Assembly (NCBI RefSeq): GCF_003627755.1
Contig: NZ_CP032696.1
Span: forward strand, 186,001 to 250,000
Length of the DNA: 64,000 nucleotides
Source of the DNA: Rhizobium jaguaris
GTDB taxonomy: Bacteria; Pseudomonadota; Alphaproteobacteria; Rhizobiales; Rhizobiaceae
Direction: 5' to 3'
A program made the position numbers and the translations under genes. Below the pieces are notes generated by a model. It did not search any database. It had not been told where the DNA came from and was given only the letters and a program-made list of their open reading frames with translations. Position 1 is the first letter of the stretch. Each line of letters begins with the position of its first letter. This document shows, one piece after another, positions 38,265 through 47,481 of this stretch.

Positions 38265-38280
38265 TGCATCTACCGTGCCA
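38265..38280 (-). promoter_or_regulatory. Sigma-54 promoter of iscN-nifU-nifS-nifW
   Basis: On the minus strand TGGCAC-GGTAG-ATGCA, with GG and GC ten bases apart, 43 bases before the iscN ATG. An imperfect NifA site TGT-N10-ACG lies at 38378-38393 about 100 bases upstream. The perfect site at 38505-38520 is 225 bases away and sits better for nifQ, but could serve both directions. Confidence 0.8.
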
Positions 38281-38504
38281 AAGAGAAAAACCTTCGCAAA
38301 CAGTTGGATCTTTCTACCGATAATATGCAGGTGTCCGATATCGTTGAACCGCAAGCCTAAAAAACCGGGCAATCATCTGTGAACTCCAGGACGCCCGCCA
38401 AAGTATCCATGCGCCATCTTCCCGCCAGGGCCGTCATCGTCGCTGCGAGAACTCTCGTGGCAGTTCACCGCGAAAGGCTCGGCACCAAGGGCAACTGTCG
38501 AGTT

Positions 38505-38627
38505 TGTCGACTAGGCGACATCTGATGTCGAATCGAAATCCTTTGCGCACACTTATGAAGTGGTTGAAAAAACCACGGAAAGTTGTGCCCGACGCGGTTG
38601 TTTGGCCAGGCTGGCATAATTTTTGAA
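38505..38627 (+). promoter_or_regulatory. NifA-dependent promoter of nifQ
   Basis: A perfect NifA site TGT-CGACTAGGCG-ACA at 38505-38520 is followed about 90 bases later by the -24/-12 element TGGCAT-AATTT-TTGAA at 38612-38627. The -12 half has A in place of C but keeps the spacing. It points right, toward nifQ. Confidence 0.75.
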
Positions 38628-38691
38628 ACTCTCTCGTGGCGGCCGCCTACAGCAGCCGGCCCTGATCAATGAGCGAAGGAATGAACGCGCC

Positions 38692-39357
38692 ATGTCAGAT
38701 CTGCATCAGATCCAGGTTTTAAAGGGAAATGACATCAATCGCGGAATACGGATGTCCTATCAGCCCAGTCGGCAGCAATACTCACGGTCACCCAATGTCG
38801 GGCGGTGGCTGCGAATGGACATCGAGATGGATTTTGACGAATATGTGCTTACCTGTGTCTTTTCGCAGGCGCTTGAGGAGATCGAAGCCGGCCAGGTGTC
38901 GGCGACCGAGGCAACCGGCCTTTCTCCTACCGAGCTGCGGGACATCCTGGGGCGGAATTTCCCCGCCGGACTGGTCGAGGCGTTCTCCTCTGAGGCGGCG
39001 AGCGATCCAGAGCTCGGTACGGAGGAAGAGCTTCTGCGCGGCCTGCTACTGGCGCATGCCCGGCCAAACGACCCGGCCAGCGCCCGCTTTGCCAAAATCA
39101 TTGCCCGACGCGCCCTGCGCGACGACCATCTTTGGCAGGACCTTGGCCTCCTTGACCGAGCCGACCTCGGCCGCTTGTTCGCTACGCATTTTCCGATGCT
39201 GGCGGCCGGAAACACGAACAACATGAGATGGAAGAAGTACCTCTACCGCAAGCTCTGCGAGGCTGAAGGCTTTTCGCTGTGCGCCTCTCCCAGTTGTCAG
39301 GAATGCAGCGAGATCGAAGCGTGCTTCGGCCCCGAGAAAGGCGAAAGCCGTTGTTGA
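38692..39357 (+). CDS. nifQ: NifQ, molybdenum donor for FeMo-co
   Basis: NifQ-family protein (221 residues from this start) with the diagnostic C-terminal C-X4-C-X2-C-X5-C cluster CASPSCQECSEIEACF and, before it, NNMRWKKYLYRKLCEAEGF. It carries an FeS-Mo cluster and passes molybdenum to the NifEN/NifH machinery. The start is uncertain: ATG 38692 has AAGGA eleven bases upstream, and an internal ATG at about residue 24 is possible. Transcribed from its own NifA/sigma-54 promoter, convergent with rpoN. Confidence 0.93.
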   Translation: MSDLHQIQVLKGNDINRGIRMSYQPSRQQYSRSPNVGRWLRMDIEMDFDEYVLTCVFSQALEEIEAGQVSATEATGLSPTELRDILGRNFPAGLVEAFSSEAASDPELGTEEELLRGLLLAHARPNDPASARFAKIIARRALRDDHLWQDLGLLDRADLGRLFATHFPMLAAGNTNNMRWKKYLYRKLCEAEGFSLCASPSCQECSEIEACFGPEKGESRC

Positions 39358-39403
39358 GTCGCTTTCGCCAGCGGTGGGGGACCATCAGGCCTGATCGTCA
39401 TCA

Positions 39404-40843
39404 TTACAAGCCTGCACGCATCTCGCGGCGACGTTGCACGGAGGAGGGGATGTTCATTACTTCGCGATATTTTGCGACGGTACGTCGCGCAATATCGATT
39501 CCGCTTGCCCTAAGTTGGGCGACCATGCTGTCATCGGAAAGCACATTGTCTTCCGTTTCCGCGGCGATCATCGCCTTGATGCGATGGCGGATAGCTTCGG
39601 CTGAGTGTGCCTCGCCGCCTTCGGAGGAGGCAATCGCGACCGTGAAAAAATACTTCAGTTCGAACACGCCCCTTGGCGTGAGAATGTATTTATTCGAAGT
39701 CACTCGGCTTACGGTCGACTCATGCATCTCGATCGCGTCAGCGACAGTCTTGAGATTGAGCGGCCGAAGATGGGCGATGCCGTGTTCCAGAAAGACATCC
39801 TGCTGACGGACGATTTCGGTCGCTACCTTAAGGATCGTCTTGGCGCGCTGATCGAGACTGCGAACCAACCAGTTCGCGTTTTGGAAGCATTCATTGAGGA
39901 ATGCCTGATCTTGCGGATCATGCGCGGTCAGACGAGAGACTTCGGCAAAATAGGTTTGATTGATGAGCACTTTGGGCAGCATGTCGGGATTGAGCTCGAT
40001 TTGCCACCCGCCTCCGGTGGAAGGCATGACCCGAACGTCGGGGATGATGGCTTCCGGTCTTCCGGACTGGAAGCGATTTCCAGGCCTGGGATCCAGTGTT
40101 CGGATTTCATGCAACATGTCGAGAAGGTCTTCTTCGTCGACGCCGCAGCGCCGTTTCAATGCGCGAAAGTCGCGTTGCGCGACCAGCTCAAGATTGGCAA
40201 CCAGCGCTTCCATAGCGGGGTCGAACCGATCTCGCTGGCGCAACTGTATCTCGAGGCATTCGCTAAGAGTTCGTGCAAAAATTCCAGGTGGATCGAAAAG
40301 CTGCAAGGTTGCGAGAACCCGTTCGAGCTCATCTTCGCGGGCATCGAGACTCGCCGCCAGCTCCGAAAGGTTCACCTGAAGATATCCGGTGTCTTCCAGA
40401 TGATTGGCGAGCGCGCCGGCAATCAGCCGATCTCTTGAGGTAAATGCAGTCAAGGCGATCTGCCGAGCGACATCGTCGTGCAATGTTTCGGTCGAGGCAG
40501 CAAACTCCTCGAAGGCCGGGCGCTGCTCTGACGAAGCATTGGCAGTATTTCGAATTGATTTCCATTCCCCGAGCGGCTCGGGGGCGTCGGCACGTGTCGG
40601 CGCATCAACCTTGCTGTCGTGTGCGCCGATGTCCGGGCCGCTTTCCGAGGTCGACACGACATCGTCAGAAGCCATGCCGTCGCTTGATGCCAGCTCCAGA
40701 AAGGGGTTTTTCTCTAATTCCTGCTCGACGAACTGACGCAGTTCGCCGTGCGCCAGTTGCAGCAAGCGAATGGATTGGATGAGCTGGGGCGTGATAACCA
40801 GCGATTGCCTTTGGCGCTGGAGAAGGTTTGCTAAATACTGCAT
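39404..40843 (-). CDS. rpoN: RpoN2, RNA polymerase sigma-54 factor
   Basis: A 479-residue sigma-54: N-terminal glutamine-rich region I (SLVITPQLIQSIRLLQLAHG) that meets the activator, an acidic region II, the core-binding domain, and the C-terminal DNA-binding part with MHESTVSRVTSNKYILTPRG and the RpoN box ARRTVAKYRE. It is probably the symbiotic second copy, as in R. etli where rpoN2 follows prxS. The gap to prxS is 70 bases with the same orientation. Confidence 0.95.
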   Translation of the reverse strand: MQYLANLLQRQRQSLVITPQLIQSIRLLQLAHGELRQFVEQELEKNPFLELASSDGMASDDVVSTSESGPDIGAHDSKVDAPTRADAPEPLGEWKSIRNTANASSEQRPAFEEFAASTETLHDDVARQIALTAFTSRDRLIAGALANHLEDTGYLQVNLSELAASLDAREDELERVLATLQLFDPPGIFARTLSECLEIQLRQRDRFDPAMEALVANLELVAQRDFRALKRRCGVDEEDLLDMLHEIRTLDPRPGNRFQSGRPEAIIPDVRVMPSTGGGWQIELNPDMLPKVLINQTYFAEVSRLTAHDPQDQAFLNECFQNANWLVRSLDQRAKTILKVATEIVRQQDVFLEHGIAHLRPLNLKTVADAIEMHESTVSRVTSNKYILTPRGVFELKYFFTVAIASSEGGEAHSAEAIRHRIKAMIAAETEDNVLSDDSMVAQLRASGIDIARRTVAKYREVMNIPSSVQRRREMRAGL

Positions 40844-40913
40844 CCTAAGAGGGAAGCTCCCATCGATCTTTGTACTTAGTCGCGCGATTTATGAGACCTT
40901 GATTCCTGTGGGA

Positions 40914-41453
40914 TCACGCTGCGGCCGAGGCCTTGAGCGTTTTCAGTACGTTTTGGGGCGACGAAATGCCGTAGGGATCGGTTTGGCAGTCGTCCGAGAA
41001 GCCTTCTTCCTCGAACCATTGCTCCACATCGCCGTTATCGATCACCGCGGCGTAGCGCCAGGAACGCATTCCGAAACCGAGATTGTGCTTGGCGACGAGC
41101 ATGCCCATCTTACGGGTGAATTCGCCCGAGCCGTCAGGGATGAGCTTGACGTTCTGAACCCCTACGGACTTGCCCCAAGCGTTCATGACGAATGCATCGT
41201 TTACGGAGAGACAGTAAATCTCATCGATGCCCTGCTTCCGGAACTCCCCATGAAGGCTCTCGAACTCCGGTAGCTGCTGGTTGGTGCAGGTGGGGGTGAA
41301 GGCGCCTGGCAACGAAAACAAGACGACGCGCTTGCCACTGAAATAGTCGTCGGATGTGTTGTCTTTCCAATAATACGGATTTGGCCCCGGCAGGGAAGCG
41401 TCGCGAACACGCGTGCGGAACGTGACGAAGGGAACAGTCTTCTTCATGGTCAT
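40914..41453 (-). CDS. prxS: PrxS-type atypical 2-Cys peroxiredoxin
   Basis: A 179-residue peroxiredoxin of the Prx5-like group: the peroxidatic motif PGAFTPTCTNQQLPEFE, then CLSVNDAFVMNAWG and DGSGEFTRKMGM. It removes peroxides in the microaerobic bacteroid. In R. etli prxS is cotranscribed with rpoN2 and NifA-dependent; the homologue on pNGR234a is y4vD. ATG 41453 has GGAG eight bases upstream. A -24/-12 element lies 85 bases upstream. Confidence 0.92.
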   Translation of the reverse strand: MTMKKTVPFVTFRTRVRDASLPGPNPYYWKDNTSDDYFSGKRVVLFSLPGAFTPTCTNQQLPEFESLHGEFRKQGIDEIYCLSVNDAFVMNAWGKSVGVQNVKLIPDGSGEFTRKMGMLVAKHNLGFGMRSWRYAAVIDNGDVEQWFEEEGFSDDCQTDPYGISSPQNVLKTLKASAAA

Positions 41454-41537
41454 TCATATTGCTCCTTCACAAGAAAAGCTGACGCATTGTTTCGCGTTTG
41501 CGGCCGCCGTATCCGATTTTGGCATGCATGCTGGTCA

Positions 41538-41553
41538 GGCAAGCGCCATGCCA
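41538..41553 (-). promoter_or_regulatory. Sigma-54 promoter of prxS-rpoN2
   Basis: On the minus strand TGGCAT-GGCGC-TTGCC, with correct spacing, 85 bases before the prxS ATG. I do not see a perfect TGT-N10-ACA in the next 150 bases. Confidence 0.6.
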
Positions 41554-42162
41554 TTTGCCTCCAAGGCAGAGAATCACGCTGCTTTCGCACTGAGCTTTGG
41601 CTTGAGGATGAGGACGGGACGCGCAGCGAGCAAAGGCGCTGAACCAAATATCTCGGCCTTAAATAACGCCCGCCGCGGTGACCTTGGTTGGTTGCTCGTT
41701 ACCAGACGCGTCCGATATTCAAAAAAGGCGGAAACGTTCCGGATAGTCTATCGGTCGTATCAACGCGCACCACCGACAGGGACCGCAGCGCCTGCCGTGC
41801 GTGCGCGTGTAGGCACGGCGATCTGCCGGACACCTTTTCTCGCAGCACCGACCGGCGCGGCGCTGTTGCGGCTCTCGACCATATTCAGATTAGGATCTGG
41901 ACCACCCTACAGTTCTTCGGCAAGCGACGCGTGTTCGATCGTGGTGAGATTCAAGTTCGGGCCGGATCATGGTGATCGAATATTTCGGTCCTCCGCATGT
42001 GTCCATGCGCAAACCATTTTGTGTTCGAAGCGGGACAAGAATGTCGGAAGATCGACCTAGGGTCTCAGGCCCGGGCCGCAAGTCCTGCGGTGCGCCCATC
42101 CGGCAGTCAACTTGCTTTGACGGCTTTTCCGGCACACGGCACTGGCAGATTTCCGATGGAGC
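41554..42162. other. Intergenic stretch between prxS and the pepM relic
   Basis: About 610 bases. Long overlapping frames exist on both strands but none has family features or a good ribosome site; they are rich in Arg and Ser as expected for non-coding GC-rich DNA. Nothing supported. Confidence 0.5.
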
Positions 42163-42733
42163 ATGACCATGGATCAAACTGTTTTCGTTCCCAAGAGCAT
42201 CGGGCGATTGAGGATCCGACGAGAACGCTTCGAGTATCTGATTTCCTCCCCGGGCCTGACGTATCTGATGGACGCGCATGATGGGCTTTCCTGTTGCGGT
42301 TGCCTGCAGGCGAGCTTCAAGGCCATTTGGGCGTCCGACCTGTCCATTTCGGAGACCCTCGGCTACCGCGAAGTCAATGAGACAAGTTGGACAAATCTGA
42401 TTGAGGTGGAGGAACGAATGACGGACGCCAGCGGACTGCTGATCCTAGCTGATGGTGACTCCGGCTTCGCGGAACATCAATAATGCGCAGTTGATGGCAG
42501 CAAAGCTCTTGCAACATGGAGCCTCTGGTGTGGGTATTGACGATAAGGGCTTCCCGAAAATGAATTCCTCTGTCGGCGATCGTCATTCGCTGGACGATAT
42601 CGAGAAGTTCTCCGGCCGCCTGAAGGCGATTAAGAACATCACAGAAAGCGACCTTGTGCTTGTCGCCAGCGCCGGGGCGTTGATCGCCGATTACGGGCTC
42701 GAGACGGCTCTGTTGCGCGCCGAAAGCCTGTAA
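42163..42733 (+). pseudogene. Phosphoenolpyruvate mutase-like pseudogene (frameshifted and truncated)
   Basis: Frame 1 (42163-42483) reads LTYLMDAHDGLSCCGCLQAS and LGYREVNETSWTNLIEVEER, matching the intact PEP mutase at 54126-55037. After GDSGF a one-base indel near 42465 moves the match to another frame (NNAQLMAAKLLQHGASGVGI and later SSVGDRHSLDDIEKF), which stops at 42733, where the intact protein continues for another 115 residues. The active-site EDKLFPK is changed to DDKGFPK. An old paralogue rather than a recent duplicate, since identity is only moderate. Confidence 0.85.
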
Positions 42734-42906
42734 CGCGGCGACGCGGGTGACGCGCTGCTTCCCCGGTGCCAAATTGGCCTTGAACACTGGAAGAGGACGG
42801 TGGTTCGCCAGGAATCCGAAGAGAAAGTTCCGTGCAACCCCCCTGGTGTTCGAATGTTGGCATTGCTACAATCTCCCTCATACAGAATGGGTGACGCTGC
42901 ACTGAC

Positions 42907-43194
42907 GTGAAACCGCAAAACTCTCACACTCCGAGCCCAGCGAAGATTCGCCGCAGTGCGATCGAACTCGATCCGACAATGCGTCCATATCTCGCCGCTG
43001 CGATTGTTCGATTCACTGCGTTGCATGCAGGTATAGAAATCGAAGTATCTCAAACGGTCAGCCTGTTGGACGATGGCATAGCCCCGGTCGATCTGTTGGT
43101 CCAAGAGTTCCGCCACTGTCTGTATCGGGAGAAAATTTATGCCGAGACGCTTCCGCTCAGGCGTGCGCTGGTCGACGGTGTCCTCGGGCGATGA
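42907..43194 (+). CDS. hxsD: HxsD, His-Xaa-Ser system protein
   Basis: A 95-residue protein with no recognisable catalytic motif. Its size, its place just before hxsB, and a C-terminal region like VQEFRHCLYREKIYAETLPL then RRALVDGVLGR fit the small HxsD component of the His-Xaa-Ser system. Start is GTG 42907, with GGGTGA upstream; the ATG at residue 25 is an alternative. Its stop overlaps the hxsB start (ATGA). By size it may be a chaperone or peptide-recognition partner for the radical SAM enzymes, which is inference. Confidence 0.75.
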   Translation: MKPQNSHTPSPAKIRRSAIELDPTMRPYLAAAIVRFTALHAGIEIEVSQTVSLLDDGIAPVDLLVQEFRHCLYREKIYAETLPLRRALVDGVLGR

Positions 43195-44597
43195 CCGTAT
43201 TCCCCCTTAAGTTCAAACCGTTCGGCTCCGGCTATTTCTTTGCCGATGACGCGGGCGGCTACTTCAAAGCTGACGCCCAGTTTCTCGATCGCTATGCGAC
43301 CGGAAGGCTGACGGCAATGGATAAGGGTTTTCTTGAAGCGAATGGTCATGGGTTCAATGAGATCGACGACCCGGCCTATTTGGGATTTGCTTATCGATGG
43401 GCTCGACGATTACATCGTCCTCACGAGCTGAATTATGTCATTCTCGTTCCGACCCTACGTTGCAACTTGGCATGTGCGTATTGCCAGGTGTCTCGCGTGA
43501 ACGAGAGCACTCCGGGCTTTGATTGGACGGATGAGACGCTTGGACGCGTTATCCGATTTCTCGATGGCATGGATTCCGCGAGCGCCAAAATCGAATTCCA
43601 GGGTGGCGAGCCGCTGCTGCGGTTGGACTTATTGGAAAAGGTTCGAGATTTCGCTCGTCGCAAGTTCCAAGAAGTTTCCTTCACGGTATGCACCAATTTG
43701 CAATCCGTGTCGGAAGAAGCTTGGGATTTTCTGGACGCCCCGGACGTCTTCGTAAGCACGTCGCTCGACGGCAACCTCTCGACGCATGAGCGGCAACGAA
43801 CCGCAAATTCCAACGACACGCAGCAATTTGTATCGAACCTCAGCTATGCCATCGAGCGCTTGGGCCAGGGAAAGGTCTCGGCGCTCCCGACGCTAGACAT
43901 CAACAAGTTGCCGGTTGCTTCCGAGATAATCGATACGTTCGGTCGATTCGGTTTTCGCTCCATTTTCCTTCGACCCGTAAATCACCAAGGCTTTGCTCGA
44001 AAACGATTTCAGACCTCCGGTCTCGAAGACAAATGGAATGCCTACCATGCCGATTTTATCGACGCGCTGATCGAGCACAATTGGACCGCCGCTCAGCCGG
44101 TCGAAGAGTTCTACTTCACTCACTGCTTGCGCCGTGTTCTGCGTGGTGGCCACAACCAGCACGTTGACCTACGCAATCCGAATATTCTCGGCCGAGACTA
44201 CATCGTTATCGACTACGACGGTACTTTCTATCCGACGGATGAAGCCAGGATGGTCACGAGGATAGGACAGATCGATCTCAGCGTCGGCAATCTTTGGGAT
44301 GGCATCGATCAGCCCAAATTAGATATGCTGAACGAAGAATCCTCCAATTCATTCCATCCCGATTGCCTTCACTGTCCGTACCAAGCCGCCTGCGGTGTGG
44401 ACGTTGTTGACGACCTGTCCCGTTACGGGCGCATCGATTTGCCGAAACGCGACACAGCTTTCTGTCGCCGTCACACTGCAATCTTCGACAAGATTTTCGA
44501 GCTGCTCTATTCGGATGACAAGAAAGTCCAAAAGAGCCTCGCGGTTTGGGCTGGAATTCCGCAGTTCGATCCGTCACTGGCTCCGGTACACACATGA
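43191..44597 (+). CDS. hxsB: HxsB, radical SAM maturase of the His-Xaa-Ser system
   Basis: A 468-residue radical SAM protein. The cluster motif is CNLACAYC (Cys91, 95, 98), followed by the SAM motif EFQGGEPLLR, and a C-terminal SPASM-like cysteine region (CLHCPYQAACG, then a later AFCRRH) for auxiliary FeS clusters, as in peptide-modifying radical SAM enzymes. It is coupled by ATGA overlaps to hxsD upstream and hxsC downstream. In this family two radical SAM proteins, HxsB and HxsC, are thought to modify the repeat protein HxsA. Confidence 0.88.
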   Translation: MTVFPLKFKPFGSGYFFADDAGGYFKADAQFLDRYATGRLTAMDKGFLEANGHGFNEIDDPAYLGFAYRWARRLHRPHELNYVILVPTLRCNLACAYCQVSRVNESTPGFDWTDETLGRVIRFLDGMDSASAKIEFQGGEPLLRLDLLEKVRDFARRKFQEVSFTVCTNLQSVSEEAWDFLDAPDVFVSTSLDGNLSTHERQRTANSNDTQQFVSNLSYAIERLGQGKVSALPTLDINKLPVASEIIDTFGRFGFRSIFLRPVNHQGFARKRFQTSGLEDKWNAYHADFIDALIEHNWTAAQPVEEFYFTHCLRRVLRGGHNQHVDLRNPNILGRDYIVIDYDGTFYPTDEARMVTRIGQIDLSVGNLWDGIDQPKLDMLNEESSNSFHPDCLHCPYQAACGVDVVDDLSRYGRIDLPKRDTAFCRRHTAIFDKIFELLYSDDKKVQKSLAVWAGIPQFDPSLAPVHT

Positions 44598-45676
44598 TCG
44601 ATTTGCGGCTCAAGATCGATGACGTTCCAATCGATCATCCAAGCATCGTACGCTTGCGCACGGACGCGGTGGATAGTGAGCATGATGCCCTCCTGATCGA
44701 CAGGGATCAGGAAAGTCAAACCTTCGATCTCGCAGGCTACTCGCTTCGCGTCCACTGCGGTCCCGAAACCGATCTTGACGGTGACGTTCTGCTTCTAGTT
44801 CCTGGGCGAACGTCAGCGCATCGATTGGTGCGATCACGGTCGAGGCACAACACCTTCCTGGTCACCGAGCAATGTGACCAGCTCTGCGTCATGTGCTCGC
44901 AGCCTCCAAAGAAATATCACGCCGACCTCTTTGACCAGTTCACGGTTGCTGCCACCTTAGCCCCGGAAAGCGCCCGGATCACGATATCTGGCGGCGAGCC
45001 ACTCTTACACAAACGAAGACTGTTTCAATTTCTCGTCGCCGCAGCGAATGCCCGGCCGGATATCTCATTTCATGTTCTGACCAACGGCCAGTTTTTTGAA
45101 CCAGACGACGGCGCGATGATAGATGAGATTGGACGAGATCGCGTGCTGTGGGGCATTCCGCTGTACGCCCCTTACGCCGAACTTCACGACAGCATTGTTG
45201 GAAAGTCCGGCGCCTTCGAAAGGCTTTCGCTAAGCTTCGCGACGCTGATGAGGGTGGGGGCGGCGGTCGAACTTCGCACAGTTGTCCTTCAGCAGAACTG
45301 GGCCGCGTTGCCTGAGCTTGCGAACTATGTCTCGACCAGGCTGCCGTTCATCGATGTTTGGGCAATCATGCAGCTGGAGAATATCGGTTACGCCAGAATG
45401 AACTGGGCCCATTCGTTCAAGGATACGTCGCTGGACTTCGGCCAACTGCGCAGTGCCATCAATCTTGCGATTGGACGCGGTATCCAAACTCTTCTTTATA
45501 ATTTCCCTCTTTGCACGGTTCCTTCCCTGTACCGGCACCTGGCACCAGGCACGATTTCAGACTGGAAGAACAAATTCCTGGATGGATGCGGCGATTGTGC
45601 GCTTCGCTCTACTTGTGGTGGATTTTTTGAATGGTATAAAGCCGATCAGGGGTTTGGGGGACTCTTACCACAATGA
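44594..45676 (+). CDS. hxsC: HxsC, second radical SAM protein of the His-Xaa-Ser system
   Basis: A 360-residue radical SAM protein with cluster motif CDQLCVMC (Cys94, 98, 101), SAM motif ISGGEPLLHK, and the C-terminal CGDCALRSTCGGFF. ATG 44594 is chosen because it overlaps the hxsB stop as ATGA and gives the HxsC N-terminus (MIDLRLKIDDVPID); the frame is open further upstream inside hxsB. It overlaps hxsA by four bases. The pairing of two different radical SAM enzymes with a repeat peptide is the hallmark of the system. Confidence 0.88.
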   Translation: MIDLRLKIDDVPIDHPSIVRLRTDAVDSEHDALLIDRDQESQTFDLAGYSLRVHCGPETDLDGDVLLLVPGRTSAHRLVRSRSRHNTFLVTEQCDQLCVMCSQPPKKYHADLFDQFTVAATLAPESARITISGGEPLLHKRRLFQFLVAAANARPDISFHVLTNGQFFEPDDGAMIDEIGRDRVLWGIPLYAPYAELHDSIVGKSGAFERLSLSFATLMRVGAAVELRTVVLQQNWAALPELANYVSTRLPFIDVWAIMQLENIGYARMNWAHSFKDTSLDFGQLRSAINLAIGRGIQTLLYNFPLCTVPSLYRHLAPGTISDWKNKFLDGCGDCALRSTCGGFFEWYKADQGFGGLLPQ

Positions 45677-46296
45677 AGAAGCGCAAGATCTACCTGGTGC
45701 CGTCGTTGATCGCGGCGGGTTTCATGCCATCGAAAAGTGATGCGGCGCCAATCACCGGCCTTACCGAAAAGAAGCCGGCAACCACCCTGTTCGAACGGCT
45801 GCGGGTCAAGCAGGTCTACACCCTTGCGGGCCATAGCTCGCATTCGAGCCACGCAAGTCATGCCAGTCACGCTAGCCACGCATCTTCAGCTGGAGGCGGC
45901 TACATCCCACGGGGCGACTATGACACCGCTTATCCATCGCCCGACCCGACACCGCGCTATTCGCCCAACCCAGGGCCGGTCATCAGAAGTCTCCCGACCA
46001 TTCCCAATACACCGGCGACGACTTCAACTGGCACCTATTCGACGCAGTCCTCCTCGACGAGCGCGCAGCCAGTGCCGCTGAAGACGCTGCCAGGCAACTC
46101 GGACAAATTTCGCCGTATCGTCATACAGGTCCAGACGGCGCTGATTGCCTTTGGTTATTTCGGCGGCCCGATAACAGGGCAGGTCGATGCCGCAACGAGG
46201 GGCGGACTTAGCAAAATGCAGGATGCCTATGGTCTCAAGGTGACCGGAACAATCACGCCTCAGGTCCTAACAGCTTTTGGAATTTCAACGAACTGA
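45673..46296 (+). CDS. hxsA: HxsA, His-Xaa-Ser repeat protein with peptidoglycan-binding domain
   Basis: A 207-residue protein and the presumed substrate of HxsB/HxsC. A basic start and hydrophobic stretch (IYLVPSLIAAGFM) followed by SDAAP look like an export signal. Residues 54-71 are six perfect His-Xaa-Ser triplets (HSS, HSS, then four HAS). A Pro/Thr/Ser-rich linker leads to a C-terminal peptidoglycan-binding-like domain at about 145-205 (QTALIAFGYFGGPITGQVDA). The product would be a modified, exported, wall-associated protein. The chemistry of the modification is not known to me. Confidence 0.88.
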   Translation: MKKRKIYLVPSLIAAGFMPSKSDAAPITGLTEKKPATTLFERLRVKQVYTLAGHSSHSSHASHASHASHASSAGGGYIPRGDYDTAYPSPDPTPRYSPNPGPVIRSLPTIPNTPATTSTGTYSTQSSSTSAQPVPLKTLPGNSDKFRRIVIQVQTALIAFGYFGGPITGQVDAATRGGLSKMQDAYGLKVTGTITPQVLTAFGISTN

Positions 46297-46320
46297 CCCG
46301 ATGGGATCGGGGAGGGAGTG

Positions 46321-47481
46321 ATGCGCTCGTCAATCTTCATTTCTGCCCTCATTTCATTGGCAACGCTGATCGCCAGCCCGGGTCAGGCCGCGGTCAGGTT
46401 TGCCCATGTGAAAGCAGCGAACAACGACATCTTGTTGATTCAAGGAACGTTCGAGCCCAGCGATCTTCCCGATAGGCTCGAAGCCGAAATAAAGAGCAGC
46501 GTTCCGAAATTCATCGCGTTCAATTCGCCCGGCGGTGATGCGGATGCCGCGATCGGATACGGCCGAGCAATACGTCGACTGAAGCTTTCGACATTGCAGG
46601 TCTCGGGTTCAAAATGCGAGGCCGCATGCTTGCTCGCTTTTGCAGGTGGGACGCAGCGCTTTGCGGAAGACGTCTCGGTGGTCGTTGATCGGGCACTTCT
46701 GTCGTCGGGCGCATCAGGCCAGCAAACCGGCACCGACAAGTACAAATCCTATTTCGCTGAGATGGGTCTCGATCCCACCTTCCTTACATTCGTCACCGGC
46801 CTTGCTGACGGCGACCGGCGGGTGCTGTCGCTCATCGATATGGCTGGCTTCGGTCTCGTGACCGGGCAGCCCACGCCTTATGTCGCGCCGACGGCGGAAG
46901 AGACGGCCGTATCGGACGAGGCTCCGTCGGCAACTTTGAACGAGGCAGCGCTACAGTTCTTTCAGGAAATGCAGCGAACCTGGTCCACGAACGAAGGAAT
47001 GTCGTTCCTTGCGAATAACTACGGGGATTCGGTTCTCTATTACGGATCCCAGCACTCGAAAGCGGATGTCCTGCAGGAGAAGCAGCAGTTCGCGATCCGC
47101 TGGCCCGTGCGCATCTATGCCGTCCGATCCGGTACGGCGCGCGCAGCATGTTTTGACGTCTGCACTATCTTCGCCGTGGTCGACTGGTACGCCTCCAGCC
47201 CTCTACGCAAAAAATCATCCTCGGGTGCGGTGAATGCGGTCATGACATGGGACCCCACGACCCACAAAATTCTGGCTGAGAACGGTAAGATTACGACCAA
47301 TGACAAATCAGTAGCTGGACCAGATCGGATTATTCGTCGGTGGCTGACCGACAGCTCTGCATGCTCGCTATCGTACTCACAGGAGGCCTGCAATTCACAA
47401 GCGCTGCTTCTTACACTACTGAGCAACAGCGGTTGGTGCCGCAAACTCGATGCGACTTGGGGACCGTGTACCCTTCAATAG
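46321..47481 (+). CDS. Periplasmic ClpP/SppA-fold protein, nucleophile apparently lost
   Basis: A 386-residue protein with a signal peptide (MRSSIFISALISLATLIASP, GQAA). The first 190 residues have the crotonase/ClpP-like periplasmic pattern: IAFNSPGGDADAAIGYGRAI and SKCEAACLLAFAGG. In the related family the second motif usually reads C-x-S-A-C with the serine as nucleophile; here it is CEAAC. The C-terminal half is cysteine-containing and unassigned. It begins 24 bases after hxsA with GGAGG five bases before the ATG, so it probably belongs to the hxs transcript. Its 3' end overlaps the convergent gene by 66 bases. Confidence 0.75.
   Translation: MRSSIFISALISLATLIASPGQAAVRFAHVKAANNDILLIQGTFEPSDLPDRLEAEIKSSVPKFIAFNSPGGDADAAIGYGRAIRRLKLSTLQVSGSKCEAACLLAFAGGTQRFAEDVSVVVDRALLSSGASGQQTGTDKYKSYFAEMGLDPTFLTFVTGLADGDRRVLSLIDMAGFGLVTGQPTPYVAPTAEETAVSDEAPSATLNEAALQFFQEMQRTWSTNEGMSFLANNYGDSVLYYGSQHSKADVLQEKQQFAIRWPVRIYAVRSGTARAACFDVCTIFAVVDWYASSPLRKKSSSGAVNAVMTWDPTTHKILAENGKITTNDKSVAGPDRIIRRWLTDSSACSLSYSQEACNSQALLLTLLSNSGWCRKLDATWGPCTLQ

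Noticed and set aside
42855..42870. TGT-N10-ACA NifA-type site just before hxsD
   Set aside because: No -24/-12 element follows before the gene start 37 bases later. A six-base-defined motif is expected about 16 times by chance in 64 kb, so alone it means little.
45832..45885. Short tandem repeat in hxsA as a CRISPR-like or VNTR element
   Set aside because: It is the coding sequence for the six His-Xaa-Ser triplets, with varied codons; no spacers.
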